A DNA stretch of 64,000 nucleotides from Amoebophrya sp. A120 (lineage: Eukaryota; Sar; Dinophyceae; Syndiniales; Amoebophryaceae): the NCBI GenBank assembly GCA_905178155.1, contig CAJINV010000012.1, positions 2,395,407-2,459,406 of the forward strand. Direction: 5' to 3'. The translations under genes and the position numbers were made by a program. Below, piece after piece: positions 20,130 through 30,777 of this stretch. The stretch's first letter is position 1, and every line of letters starts with the position of its first letter. The notes beneath the pieces are model-generated. The model saw only the letters and a list, made by a program, of their open reading frames with translations. It had not been told where the DNA came from and did no database searches.

Positions 20130-21220
20130 CTAATCACCAATGCGCATTTTCCTTTCAATCGCACCCCCATCGAAAATTGGTTTATTTGCGACTTTCGTCC
20201 CACCAGTTTTAGCATTTGTGGTCTCCCGTGACCTTTCACGCTGGCTTCGCGCCCCGCCACCCCCACCTTCTCTAAACCGCATGGTTTCCTCGAACGTCGG
20301 GTAATAGTTGTTCTTCGCTTTCAACTTATTCAACGGCGACGTGTAAATTTCCCCCTCCATTTTTCCACTCTTCGAAAATTCCGCAAACAGCGAGCTCAGC
20401 CGGTGCCCGCGGCAAATCCGCTGCAGATCGGTGGCGGTCACATTGCCGAGCCTCACCCCGCGGTTGCAGGTGCGCACCGCAGGCTCCAGGGAAAGGACCC
20501 ACTGCTCGCGATACGTGGGGAAGGTGCCCACTCGGGCGAGAAATTGTTGCTGCAGTTCCTTTTGCAATTTTTCCTGTTTGGATTCCCTCTCAGCCGCTTC
20601 TTTGTCGGATTCCGGAATACCCGGATCTACCCCAAACCGCAGGTCAGGCATTTTCAGGAGCAGCATGCCGATATGCATGCCAAAAATATCGTACGTATTG
20701 GGCGGTTTGAAGATGAACGAATATCATGCAGTGTTGTCATCATGCTGCAAAAGGTAGTACTAGAGCGAGATAGACCCGTCATCCATATTCAATCAAAATT
20801 CATATGATTACAACTACTACGAATACGATATTTTTGCACAGGATAACCGAGCAGCCGAAGCAACTGCGACCCCAGCGCTTCCAGCCGCGACACAATGTTG
20901 TCGTTCTTGGTCAACATCGTGAGCGCAGAGCCTCCTCCTGCGCCAGAGAGTCGCTTTGGAGGATTTTTTGGCGTCGTCCAGCACTGCTGATCATGCGGCG
21001 CGGCCGCGGCGGCCACAGAACCACCGTGTCGCTTTTGTGGCGTCGGTGTTGTGGTGTTTTGATTCGGTTTATTCAGATTCGGGGTGCTTCTCGCCCCTCT
21101 GCGCGTCGGACTCATAGAGGATGTTCCGAGATTCTCGTCGTCCTCCACATTTTCCACATCATATCCCCGTGCGCAAGACGAACTACAACTCCCTACCCTC
21201 GCCCTCAACATTTGAAGCAT
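20130..21220 (-). CDS. Hypothetical protein, 303 residues, one introner
   Basis: Exons 21220-20846 and 20666-20130 total 304 codons including stop. The N-terminal half is low complexity (Asn/Thr/Pro/Ala-rich, NTTTPTPQKRHGG). A predicted-helical stretch follows (NIVSRLEALGSQLLRLLGMLLLKMPDL), then a Glu/Lys/Gln coiled-coil-like segment (ESDKEAAERESKQEKLQKEL) and a folded-looking part (WVLSLEPAVRTCNRGVRL, ICRGHRLSSLFAEF). No family recognised. An upstream first exon cannot be excluded. Confidence 0.65.
20672..20845 (-). mobile_element. Introner element, family F1 (diverged)
   Basis: Left TATGCATGCCAAAAATATCG, right GATATTTTTGCACAGGATA. Flanks GCCGA and ACCGA. Removal joins LLRLLG to MLLLKMPD. 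Confidence 0.85.
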
Positions 21221-21432
21221 GACACAAAATCAAAATGAACAACTCTCGAATTATATATGGGTTGTGAGTCGTACAACTTAGACTTACTGCTTAGGCACCT
21301 CTTTCCGCAACTTGACTCAGCATGGACAGAGTGCCTCAAAGCGAGAAGAAGCCGCGAATTTGGCATTTATTGCACGGGGACATCAAATGAGCAGGGGCAA
21401 ATGAGACAAAGATTGGAGTTCTTGTGTATTTT

Positions 21433-23229
21433 CTACTCTGATAGGTGAAACCCGCTGGATAGCCCCTGTCTCTGCGAGATTCGGTGGGCCCGAGGGGATA
21501 TGGATTGCAAAAGTATCGCACTCGTAGTAATTGCATTTATACATTACAAATCTTTTTCTCAAGTGAGTTTGTAATGCTGAGCGAATTCGATTTGTAATGC
21601 TGAGCGAATTTGTAATGCGATTTATACTAGTACGATACTTTTGCATTTCATAGGGGAGGAAAGAGCTTCCCCGAGCGTCAGGGTGTCGTCGGCGACGTAG
21701 GACGGTTTTCTAGTACTGCTTCGACTTTGGGGGGCAGCAGCAGCAGGTCCGGAAGTTGATGCGCCACCCATGGCATACAGCTTTTCGTGGATTTTTTCCA
21801 GCTCGTCTATAATTTTGTCGATGACCCGATTTTCCGCGAATTCCTCAAACATTCATTATCAAATGTAAAAGTGTCTGGGTCTGGAAAATGTCATGCTTGT
21901 CTGGCATGACTCTTAAATCTGTCACGCACGTTACCCAAGAGCTCCGTTTTTCTGTGATGCAGAAGCGCAGTTTGTCATGCAGAATAGGCAACAGCTAGGA
22001 GCTCAGAAACTTGTCATGCTGAGCCAGCATTTGTAGCCTCATCATGAGGCGCCACCCAGCATCACAAGTTTCCAGACCCAGACATTTTTACATTTGATAT
22101 CCATCCGAACGACGCTATTCTCCGCAACGCAATCGCGCCTATTGTGGACTTCAGACAGGTCTGGATTGCGGACTTCTGCAGCAGAAATTTCGCCAGCGAG
22201 GCCGCGTCCAGATTATGCAGTGCGAAAGCGTCCTGTCGTAATAGTAGAATTTTTCGCATTACAAATTTTCCCAGAAGGAAGTAATGCTAAAGTAGCTATA
22301 GAAACCAGATCTGTCTTCATGCTGTACAACTGCAATTAGTACGAGTAAGACACTTTTGCAGTGGATACAGATTCCGGGCTAGCAAAAGCGTGTCGGCCTC
22401 CGGGTCCGAGGTTTTCTCGAGAAAGAGGAACAGAAAGCCTAGGATCTGCTTCCGCAACGGTTCCCACAGTTTTCGATTCTCCTCTTGTTGTTCCTTCTTC
22501 GCTTTGTCTGTGACGTCTTCTGCTGCGGCTGCCGCTGCCGCGTCTTGCTTCGGCTTGTTTGATCCACCGGCCGTTGATGTGGTAGTACTACTTCCAACTC
22601 CAGCACGACTAGGAGTTTTAGCCGCTCCATCGTCTCTTGTTCCGTTGTCTACTTTATTCATCTCGACGTCCTCGTGGTCCCCAGCTTGATCGCCGTCAAA
22701 CACCGATTATCGACTGCAAACATGTCTTCTTGGTCTGGAAAGTTGTGATGCGGACAGTGTTAGCGGATAACTACAGTTTCTGTTGTGGTAGCCGCCCAGC
22801 ATGACAAGTTTTTGGAGCGCTCCTTGAAATTTAATATTCCAGGTCGCGCGCATGACAAGTTGCTTTTTTGCATGACGCGAGAAGCTGCACTCGTCTTGTC
22901 GGTTTTGCAATCAATGCAGATTTTTCAGGAGCGAGCGCCAGACACGCATAACCAAGCTCAGCTTTTACTCCAGATCCAAAATACCCAGACATAGTTACAT
23001 GGGTTACGCATCGCTCTACTGCTAGTTTCAGGAGCTTCAACAAGTTTCGCTTCTCTTCATTCGCTAACTCGTCGACCACGGAGAGGGAATCGGGGGCCTG
23101 TGGATAAAAAAAGTCGTAAAATTGATTTCTTTTGGATGTAGTTGAGTACGCTGATTCGGGGTTTACGCTTCGGAGGACGATAAGAACTAGTGTCGTGTGC
23201 ACAAACATTAACATGCGTTGCTTCTTCAT
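21433..23229 (-). CDS. Secreted hypothetical protein, 308 residues, 4 introners
   Basis: Exons 23229-23007, 22702-22368, 22208-22100, 21851-21653 and 21493-21433 total exactly 309 codons. The start MKKQRMLMFVHTTLVLIVLR is a clear signal peptide. Downstream are a helical segment (DELANEEKRNLLKLLKLAVERC), an Ala/Thr/Ser linker and an alpha-helical core (LWEPLRKQILGFLFLFLEK, LLARNLDAASLAKFLLQKS, LRRIASFGWMFEEFAENRV, IIDELEKIHEKLYAM). The tail is Ser/Arg-rich. The helical pairs recall HEAT-type solenoids but I cannot assign a family. Its start is only 65 bp from the stop of the next gene upstream. Confidence 0.7.
21499..21652. mobile_element. Introner element, family F1
   Basis: Ends TATGGATTGCAAAAG and CTTTTGCATTTCATA. 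Direct repeat GGGGA. Removal joins GEALSSP to RAHRISQ. Confidence 0.9.
21857..22099. mobile_element. Introner element, family F2
   Basis: Left TATCAAATGTAAAAGTGTC, right ATTTTTACATTTGATA. Flanks TTCAT and TCCAT. Removal joins IASFGW to MFEEFAE. Confidence 0.88.
22214..22367 (-). mobile_element. Introner element, family F1 (diverged)
   Basis: Left TATGCAGTGCGAAAGCG, right ACTTTTGCAGTGGATA. Direct repeat CAGAT. Removal joins LLLARNL to DAASLAK. Confidence 0.88.
22708..23006. mobile_element. Introner element, family F2 (diverged)
   Basis: Left TATCGACTGCAAACATGTC, right CCCAGACATAGTTACATGGG with a decayed end. Flanks CCGAT and CGCAT. Removal joins LAVERC to VFDGDQA in frame. Confidence 0.75.
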
Positions 23230-23294
23230 CTTCTACTTCTATCTAGTCTTGAAAAATGCAATTGACAATAGCTGGCAATTATCACTATCACACA

Positions 23295-26200
23295 TCAGAA
23301 GAAAGTAGGATTGTTAGTTGATCCTCCAAACTGCATCAATTCCTTGTTTTCTACCGATCCAAAGCTTGCGTTGGCGAGCACGGGGAAGAGGGTGCACAGG
23401 ATAAACGCTCGCAACGGATTATGCATTGCAAAAGTATAATCGTAGCAGTACAAATTGCATATACAAATTAGCTCAGCACGACAAATGCAGCTTGTAAGGC
23501 TGTTGTACCTTTGTCATGCATGTTTGCAATTACAATTAGCATGAGTACGATACTTTTGCAGAGCATACGGATTCGCGTCCTGCGCGAGCCACTTGACGAA
23601 GTAGTCCAAGACGTCGAATTTCACCTTCTCCCTGTACAGGAAAGATCGGTGCATCTCGGTCAAAAACCGGGCGCAGGCGTGGATAAGTTCATTCTTATGA
23701 ACTGCAAAAGTATCGTACTCGTATATTATGAATGCATTACAAATTTCCCCAGCATGAGAAATAAAATTTGTAAATGCAGATTTACCTTAACAAAGGGATT
23801 TGTAATGCATGATTGCAAGAATACGAGTACGATACTTTTGCACAGGATAATTCTTCTCTGAGAGGAAGCAGTCCATGACTTTCGGAAAAATCCAATCACA
23901 AGAAAAAGTGTTAACATTAACGGCACAGATTACTTATATATTATATTCATGCGAAAAAAGAGGTAGACAGAGGGTAAACAAGAGGTGGCCGAGAGGTCAA
24001 AAAGAGGTCAAAAGAGGTAAAAAAGAGGTCGACAGAGGTGGAGAGGTGGCGCGGGACCCCTTTCGAGAGGGTCGGCGAGAGGGTGCGCGAGTATAGCCAG
24101 CTGAAGGCCCCACCTTAAGGCGGCGCCTAAGTGCCTCAGAGGGTGCAGAGAGGTCAAAAAGAGGGGGCGCGAGAGGTCGACAGAGGTCGAGAGAGGTGGC
24201 GCGAATAAGGGCCAACCTCTCGCGCACCCTCTCGGCCACCTCTGTCGACCTCTACCCGCGAGTATAGCCGGACTATTAGCGGGGACCCCCAAAAGAGGTA
24301 AAAAAGAGGGTCTGCGAGAGGTCTGCGAGAGGGTAAAGACACAAAGTGGCGGGCGCGAATCCGCATGGCAGTCCCCATATTTAGCATTGCAGGCTCTTCG
24401 CGGACTTGTTTGGTGCGGCGTTTGTCCCTGCCACCCTCTCGCGCACCCTCTCGCGCCACCCTCTCGCGCACCCTCTCGCGCCACCCTCTCGCGCCACCCT
24501 CTCGCGTCACCCTCTCGCGCCACCCTCTCGCGCCACCCTCTCGCGCTACCCTCTCGCGCACCCTCTCGCGCCACCCTCTCGCGCTACCCTCTCGCGCCGC
24601 CCTCCCACACTGAAGCCATTCATTGAAAAAGTAGCGAAGCCGGGGAATGGGGCGGGGTTCGTGGTTCATCTTGATTAACGAAAGGCATGCGTAGCGGATT
24701 GGTGTGGCACCTAGGTGTGTCCTGTTCTGCCCCAGTGCTCGCGGTAGCTCCTCCCTGCGCAGAGCGCCCTTAGGCGCGAGAAGCGCCAGCGCGCAGAGAG
24801 TTCTGTGGGGGCATGAGTATGTATGTCGCTGTGGTCCGGTCCGCAAGCAGTTCAGACCCGGCCAAACAGCCTTGCGCTCCGGCGGTAGCCGGAGCATGGC
24901 TGGTTGCAGTCATGCATCGCAAATGTAGCCCAATATGCATGCTCTGCATTACAAATTTTGGCATGTCCATGTTTTGTGATGCATTGCTGCGTCACAAATT
25001 CCGTTAACGTTTTTAACACTTTTTGCTGTGATAAATCCGGTCGACGTCGAGCGCCGCTGTTGTACTCGCGTAACCTCCGCCTCCGTTTTGGATTGATGAT
25101 CCGTGGAGGTTCATCATTTCGACGGCCGCGCCTGGTGTAGAAGAATAGTTGTCGTGCAGGCTGGCAGGAGCGGTCGGTGAAAAGGACGCTCTGACGTTGT
25201 TATTGTAGCCCCAGGGCAGTTTGCCCTTCCGGGCAGAAGAGGACAATGCGGAGCTAGGCCGTGTGGATTGTTGATGTGTTTTCCTATCACTGTAGTTCGC
25301 TGAGGCAACGACGAGTCCCGCTCGTGTCTTTACGGGAGAGGAGGAGTTTTCTCGACTAGCAGCACTGGGACCAGCAGCAGCTCCAGAAGTGCTTGCATGG
25401 TCACTATCGTGTGCAAAAGTATGAGTATTGCACGAAAGGCAATCCTACAACACGACATCTCGATCGCGCTGTTCCAAGGGTGAATCTTCAGCATCAACAC
25501 AAACAAATTTTGCCAGCGTTGTAAAAATGCCACTACAAGAACTCCTAGAAGCACGATACTTTGCAATGCATAATCGCTACCCTGGGACGACAACCGACTG
25601 CTTCTTCTCCGCCCGCGTGGTTTTTGACTCGACAAGCTCAGCATCAGGGCTGCAGACGTCTTCTCCGGACTCTGCATCATGCTGGTATTGATTGCAAAAA
25701 TATCGTCCCCTGGGTCTCGCTCTGGAACGAACAAAATAAAAATGCAAGGCTCATCTACTTTCATCTTGTTGTCGTGTTTGGCTAGCATGCGGCCCAAGTC
25801 TGTCATGCGCATAATTTCTACCCAAATCAAATAAAGGACAAGCCTAGAAGACAACATATTTGCCATGAATAACTGGACGTTCTGGATAATCTCGCAGCTA
25901 TCTGCTCCTCCTTCGCCGTGCTGGTTGCGAGTAACTCGCTGTAGAGCGTTATGGTCGTGAAGGAAAGATGAAGATTTACATCCGGATTGATGAACTTCAC
26001 CAAAGACCGGAACAACGGATCGTACTGCTGGAAGTTTGCGAAAACGCTTGTTGATGTACCAGCGCCCGGAGCTACTTGTTGTTCAGCACTATTTACTTTC
26101 CTAGAAGAAGCTGAAGCTGCTGCGCTGCTCCTGTTGCTCATCATCGTCTCCTTGTGCATGCGGTTTCGGATCTCGGTCAAACCAAAGACGAGCGTTTTCA

Positions 26201-29200
26201 AACCCAGCGACTCTAGAAACTCGGACCGTTTCAAGCACTGTTGGCGGATCGTCTGCTCGAGTGACAGTTGCTCGTCGATCTCATCTGTTACGTTGATCCC
26301 CTCGTCGAGATTCGAAACGATTTGCACATTCTTCGCAGAGGTCGTGGGGGATGAGGAGGGGGACAGTGGCTCCTGATCTTTTTTGTTACCACTTCGAGGC
26401 GGATCACCCATAGAAGCCACCTGTGAAGAAGAGGAAATAACTGTTGGCGTCAGAAGTTGCACACCTCCTCCTCCACCCTTGACCGGACTATTTATATCGT
26501 TCGCGGCTTGATGTCCACTGGTTACTATTTGATCCCACCCTTCCGCTTTAGAAGTATTGTTCCTGGTGGCTCGGAACAGCGCTGGCGGACTCTTCGCGCC
26601 GTCGTCCACGATGACGTGCTATCAAATGCAAAAGTGTCTGGGTCTGGAAGGATGTAACTTGTGATGCTGCCTTTGGATTCTACAAAAATCTGCATTGCAT
26701 GAACAGCAAAAGAGGCCCAGCTTTTGCGACGGCGAGGGGGTATTTCTCATGCGGTATAGGCATCAGGAAGCCATCACCAAATCTGTGATGCTAGGTCATG
26801 CATCACAGACATCATGGGTCATGCCGAATATGCATGACGAACCTGGCAATCTTCCAGACCCAGACATTTTTGCAGTTGATACGTGCCAGAAGAATTTCAC
26901 GCCGTTGTCAGAGTTCAGCAGGGAGAGTAGCGCCTTCGCGGATTTCTGCAACACGAGCATTATATCCTGTGCAAAAGTATCGCACTCGTACTAATTGCGT
27001 TTATGCATTACAAATCTTTTTTTCAAGGCAAATCCGCATTACAAATTGAAATTTGTAGTGCTAAGTCAATTTGTAATGCATAACGAGTACGATGCTTTTG
27101 CAGTTCATACATTACTCCGGTGAACAGATCCTCCGTCTCGTCAAATATCGGCGCACAGCAACACAGCGACCCAACGGACGGAAAAATTTCCATGTAGTCC
27201 ATCTGGACCGCCTCCACGCAGCTGCGGTACAGGTTCAGGCCGAACTGGCGCCAGTTCTTCAGCCGAAAGTGCTATGGAAGCGTCAGGATTGAAATCGTCA
27301 AAGTTGAAATAATTTGTGACGCATAAAATGCAACCCACAAAGTACCTGTCTTGCAGAGTAGACAAGGGAGGCAGATTGCAAGCCTGTTGAGGGGTAGAAA
27401 TAGAGCTGCTAAAGTAGCATGACAAAACGCGTCTTCCTTACCCAAACAGCATGACAAACTGGATTTAGGGACCACCGAAATTTGTCATGCGCCACTTGGA
27501 AACTGGGTTCCGACTGGCATCCATTTTATGCATGACAAACAAGGTCCGAGCACGGGGACAGAGTCCCCGTGCGGCGACCTTCCGGCATTTGTCTGGGACG
27601 AGTTCGGGGGTTGTGGTGGCTGGCACAGGGCGGGCAGGCCCCTGCAGCTCGGTGCCTCTGTGTGCCCTGCGCTCCCTGATCCGCGACAGACCTACGGACG
27701 GAGCTCCTCAGCTTGCCCACACTAGATCCGCTGGCCCACCGCGAACAGTGAAACAAAGAGAAAAGAAAGGAAGAAGCTGGCGCCGGGCCGGGTGCCGATA
27801 GCACCGGCGCCGCGTCTGTAGCTGGCCCCTAGGTCATGACGCGGGGACCGAGTCCCCACGCTGACCGAGGGCTTCTGCCCCTGGGCCGTGCGGTTAGTTT
27901 CCGGGTGGGAAGGGAAGCGCCAGCAGCTGGCCCCTAGGTCATGACGCGGGGACCGAATCCCCGCGCTGACCCCGGGCTTTTGCCCCTGGGCCGTGTGGTT
28001 AGTTTCCGGGAAACGCCCACAACAGCTGGCCCCTAGGTCATGACGCGGGGACCGAGTCCCCACGCTGACCTAGGGCTTTTGCCCCTGGGCCGTGCGATTC
28101 GTTTCCGGAAAACGCCCAAAGCTGGCCCCTAGGTCATGACGCGGGGACCGAGTCCCCGCGCTGACCTAGGGCTTCTGCCCCTGGGCCATGCGGTTAGCTT
28201 CCGGGAAGCGCCAACAGCTGGCCCCTAGGTCATGACGCGGGGACCGAGTCCCCGCGCTGACCTAGGGCTTTTGCCCCTGGGCCGTGTGGTTAGTTTCCGG
28301 GAACGAAGCGCCCGCAGCAGCTGGCCCCTAGGTCATGACGCGGGGACCGAGCTTCCGCGCTGACCTAGGGCTTTTGCCCCTGGGCCGTGCGGTTAGATAC
28401 TTTCCGGGAAACGCCTAAAGCTGGCCCCTAGGTCATGGCGCGGGGACCGAGTCCCCGCGCTGACCTAGGGCTTTCGCCCCTGGGCTATGCGGTTAGTTTC
28501 TGGGAAACGCCCGAAGCTGGCCCCTAGGTCATGACGCGGGGACCGAGTCCCCGCGCTGACCTAGGGCTTTTGCCCCTGGGCCGTGCGAGAGACCCGCTCT
28601 GGATACTTGAGCCCGCTCTGGATAGTTATTCGATTCGGATCCAGGTTAGCCTTCTGCTCTGGCTATTCAGTTTCTCTGCCCCCTGCTCTGGATGTGGTAG
28701 CCGAGGGCGCGCCGGGGGTTTGTCTGGGGTGTGTCGGGGGTGTCTTCCGGGGGTGCGAGACGGGGGTCTGCCTGGGGTGTGACGGGGGTGTGTGTGTCGG
28801 GGGTGTGTCTGGGGTGTGTCTGGGGTGTGTCGGGGGTGTGTCTGGGGTGTGTCCGGGGTGTGTTCGGGGTGTGTGTTGCAAATTGCAAACCACGATGCTA
28901 CGCAGCCACTTTGCATACCCCAGAACACACCCCAAAGCTTCAGCAGTTCTTGTCGGGGGGGTGTGTCGGGGGTCTGTCTGGGGTGTGCCTGGGGTGTGTC
29001 CGGGGTGTGTTCGGGGTGTGGCCTGCAAATTACAAATCACGATGCTACGGACCCACTTTGCATACCCCAGAACACACCCAAAAGCTTCAAAAGTTCTGGC
29101 TTGCTGCAGTTTAAATAGTAATTATTTCAACTTTGTCGATTTCAACTCTGACACATCCATAAGTGCGCCTTGGCGTTCAGGAAAAGAATCCGTCCGTGCA

Positions 29201-29868
29201 CACAGCCGGCGCTCTTTATCCACCAAAAAAGATCCATCCCCAACATCCATGAACTTGTCATGCAAGAAATCATAGTCATACATCAAATTTGAATCCGGTT
29301 GCTATCTGTGATGCAGAAAATGGATGGAAATGGGTGTAGTTTTTTCCTCGATACACTTCTCCGCGATTCGGTCGCAGTCTCGTGAGCAGGAAAGAAAGTC
29401 TTTCATGCGGTACCGAACGATTGCCCGCTGGTACAGCCAGGAGGTGAGCACTTCGATGGACGCGGTGTGGCCCTGCTGTTTCAGAAAGTTGGTGAGAATG
29501 GTTTCGTAGTCTCGGTTCGTCTTCTCTCGTGGTTTTTTATGGGTTGACGAGGAGGAGGAACTGCTGGACGGGTTGTGGACGACTTTCTGCGTCTGATGCC
29601 GAGCTGCGTCAACAACAACATCTCCGCCGCGCTGTTTTGAAGGGGTCATGATCCCGCCGGGGTAAAAAGAACCAAGTTTCCCCGGGCTGCTCTTTGATGG
29701 GGACGAAGTGGTGCTCCTACCGCCCGTTGGCTGCGGGGCGGGCATCTTTATTCGATTCAACACCGGCTCGTGCGTGCGGCGAGAATTTTGTACGTGGTGT
29801 TGACAACTCGAGTCTTCCCTCGCTCCCACGGGGCGTGGCGGTTTGGTCGCGTCTCCTCCGGTGCTCAA
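23295..29868 (-). CDS. Unnamed 765-residue helical protein, 9 introners (two giant)
   Basis: Exons 29868-29356, 29213-29162, 27267-27110, 26957-26882, 26614-25872, 25680-25573, 25399-25034, 23888-23850, 23690-23568 and 23414-23295 total exactly 766 codons. After a Ser/Pro-rich leader (about 110 residues) there is a TPR-like helical stretch (IEVLTSWLYQRAIVRYRMKD, FLNAKAHFRLKNWRQFGLNL). A second helical region follows (ETIRQQCLKRSEFLESLGL, FRSLVKFINPDVNLHLSF), then a low-complexity linker and a compact C-terminal block (VMDCFLSEKNELIHACARFL, FDVLDYFVKWLAQDANPL). The TPR plus armadillo-like impression suggests a scaffold or chaperone adaptor, which is only a guess. The first Met could instead be the one in MPAPQPTGG. 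Confidence 0.7.
23420..23567. mobile_element. Introner element, family F1
   Basis: Left TATGCATTGCAAAAGTATA, right TACTTTTGCAGAGCATA. Direct repeat CGGAT. Removal joins LAQDANP to LRAFILC. Confidence 0.9.
23696..23849 (-). mobile_element. Introner element, family F1
   Basis: Left TATGAACTGCAAAAG, right CTTTTGCACAGGATA. Direct repeat ATTCT. Removal joins FLSEKN to ELIHACA. Confidence 0.92.
23950..24350. repeat. GAGAGGT(C/G)GACA-type degenerate satellite
   Basis: Irregular units of AGAGGTCGACAGAGGT, GAGAGGTGGCGCG and AAAGAGGTAAAAAAGAGG, partly inverted between 24190 and 24260. Inside the giant F6 introner. Confidence 0.8.
24430..24605. repeat. 12/13-bp minisatellite (CCCTCTCGCGCCA)
   Basis: About fourteen units of CCCTCTCGCGCCA alternating with the 12-bp form CCCTCTCGCGCA. 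It gives long spurious Arg/Ala/Thr/Leu-rich ORFs on both strands. Inside the giant F6 introner. Confidence 0.93.
25405..25572 (+). mobile_element. Introner element, family F1 (diverged)
   Basis: Left TATCGTGTGCAAAAGTATG, right GATACTTTGCAATGCATA. Flanks GTCAC and ATCGC match poorly. Removal joins RLSSQGSD to HASTSGA in frame. Confidence 0.75.
25686..25871. mobile_element. Introner element, family F2 (diverged, short)
   Basis: Left TATTGATTGCAAAAATATCG, right ACATATTTGCCATGAATA. Flanks GCTGG and ACTGG. Removal joins LSRTSS to MMQSPEK. Confidence 0.78.
26620..26881. mobile_element. Introner element, family F2
   Basis: Left TATCAAATGCAAAAGTGTC, right ATTTTTGCAGTTGATA. Direct repeat CGTGC. Removal joins GVKFFWH to VIVDDGA. 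Confidence 0.92.
26963..27109 (+). mobile_element. Introner element, family F1
   Basis: Left TATCCTGTGCAAAAG, right CTTTTGCAGTTCATA. Direct repeat CATTA. Removal joins DLFTGVM to LVLQKSA. Orientation is opposite to the F1 copy at 23696 in the same gene. Confidence 0.93.
27820..28590. repeat. Satellite: 8 tandem units of 95-104 bp
   Basis: Units start at about 27820, 27924, 28023, 28120, 28215, 28319, 28419 and 28514 with AGCTGGCCCCTAGGTCATGA. Each includes a hairpin GCGGGGACCGAGTCCCCGC, then GGGCTTTTGCCCCTGGGC and GGTTAGTTTCCGGGAA. Confidence 0.95.
28720..29100. repeat. GGGGTGTGTC minisatellite with an embedded 150-bp duplication
   Basis: Runs of (T/G)GGGGTGTGTC occur at about 28722-28875 and 28960-29020. 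After each run comes GCAAATT(G/A)CAAA, GATGCTACG and TTTGCATACCCCAGAACAC (28876-28948 and 29025-29097), so the whole block is duplicated. Confidence 0.88.
29218..29353. mobile_element. Introner element, family F11
   Basis: Left TATCCACCAAAAAAGATCC, right GTAGTTTTTTCCTCGATA. Flanks TCTTT and CACTT match weakly; the frame-preserving excision is 29214-29355. It joins DRIAEK to SAGCVHG. Confidence 0.75.
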
Positions 29869-30777
29869 CGATATGAAGCCGCTCCTTCAATGATCTTCAC
29901 AGGGTGGTCGAGAGCTCGCGTAAATCTCCTCATTAAAAACCATGTTGAATGAAGTTTGTCATCAAGTAGGAGCAGAAATCATTCACCTCCCTTCTGAGTC
30001 AACAAAAGAGCAGTTGTGCCGTAATACTTCTCTCTTTCTCGACGTGACTACGTCCGGGCACATTTCTTTCCAGCTATTAATTTGTACCTCTTACACGACT
30101 CAAACCTCAAGGAACTCTTCACAGTACGACACCTGCTGCGATGAAGATGTAAAGGCACTGACCCTGCTCCGACCTGCTCACTCCGACTCTCACTCTACAA
30201 CGGCAAACGCAAAGCATCTATATTATCAAATCCCTCTTCTTTCTACAAAAGAGGAGGACAGGAGGCCAAGAAACACCACGAAGAATTGTGTCTCTACATG
30301 CGAAAACGACGACGACGACGACCAGCGCCTAGGTAGCCACCCGTGGAAGAAGCGGAAGCACCACCTCCAGGTACGACGATGGCCAGACCACGAAATGGAA
30401 ATGCGACGCAACTACTAACTTCCTAATTCTTGTATCCACAGAAGTGACGCCGCGAGTTTCCGACTGAGTTTGATAAATAACACAACCGCCGCAGTAAACT
30501 TCTAGTTCATGAACAGTCAACGCAATGAATTGCGGGTTTCAACAGTCTTGTCGTCCCGACTGTTGGTGCTTCGAAAGCAGGACGAGAGGTTTTTTCTCTG
30601 TAGTTACGGATGATCTTATGTGCGATTTTCTGCTCTTGCGAATAGTCGTTTTGAACAAAGAAAAATCATCTTGACATCATTTTTGCGCACTCGTACAAAT
30701 ACAGTCCTTTTCGTCTTTTTGAAATTCGTGATTAAAAATTACTTACTTCTCGAAGAAGCAGAAGGCCTGCTCAACTC
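29869..30777. other. Intergenic region
   Basis: Between the start of the 765-residue gene and the K+ channel stop. Short ORFs only, no element ends, no motif that I recognise. Confidence 0.5.

Larger units (their letters stand above)
23894..25033. mobile_element. Giant introner, family F6, with internal minisatellites
   Basis: Left AATCACAAGAAAAAGTGTTA, right TTTTTGCTGTGATA, with TTAACATTAACGG and CCGTTAACG inside the ends. Direct repeat AATCC. Other F6 copies are about 160 bp; this one is 1140 bp because repeat-rich DNA fills its centre. Removal joins LDVDRI to FPKVMDC exactly. Confidence 0.88.
27273..29161. mobile_element. Giant introner, family F4, with 1.6 kb of nested repeats
   Basis: Left TATGGAAGCGTCAGGATTG, right ACTCTGACACATCCATA. 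Direct repeat AGTGC. The outer halves match the approximately 310-bp F4 copies. At about 27540 the sequence leaves the family consensus and returns only at about 29107. The insert holds the 95-104-bp satellite, a TGTGTC(T/G)GGGG minisatellite and a 150-bp duplication. Removal joins FLNAKAH to FRLKNWR. Confidence 0.88.

Noticed and set aside
24008-24897. ORFs of 188 and 247 codons rich in Arg/Glu/Gly
   Set aside because: They run through CCCTCTCGCG-type minisatellites inside the giant F6 introner, and competing ORFs exist on both strands.
27820-28590. CRISPR-like array (regular repeats of about 100 bp)
   Set aside because: Repeats are contiguous with no unique spacers, the genome is eukaryotic, and the array lies inside an intron.
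28531-29275. 230-codon plus-strand ORF with GVCLGCVGG repeats
   Set aside because: It is the translation of the TGTGTC minisatellite inside the giant F4 introner.
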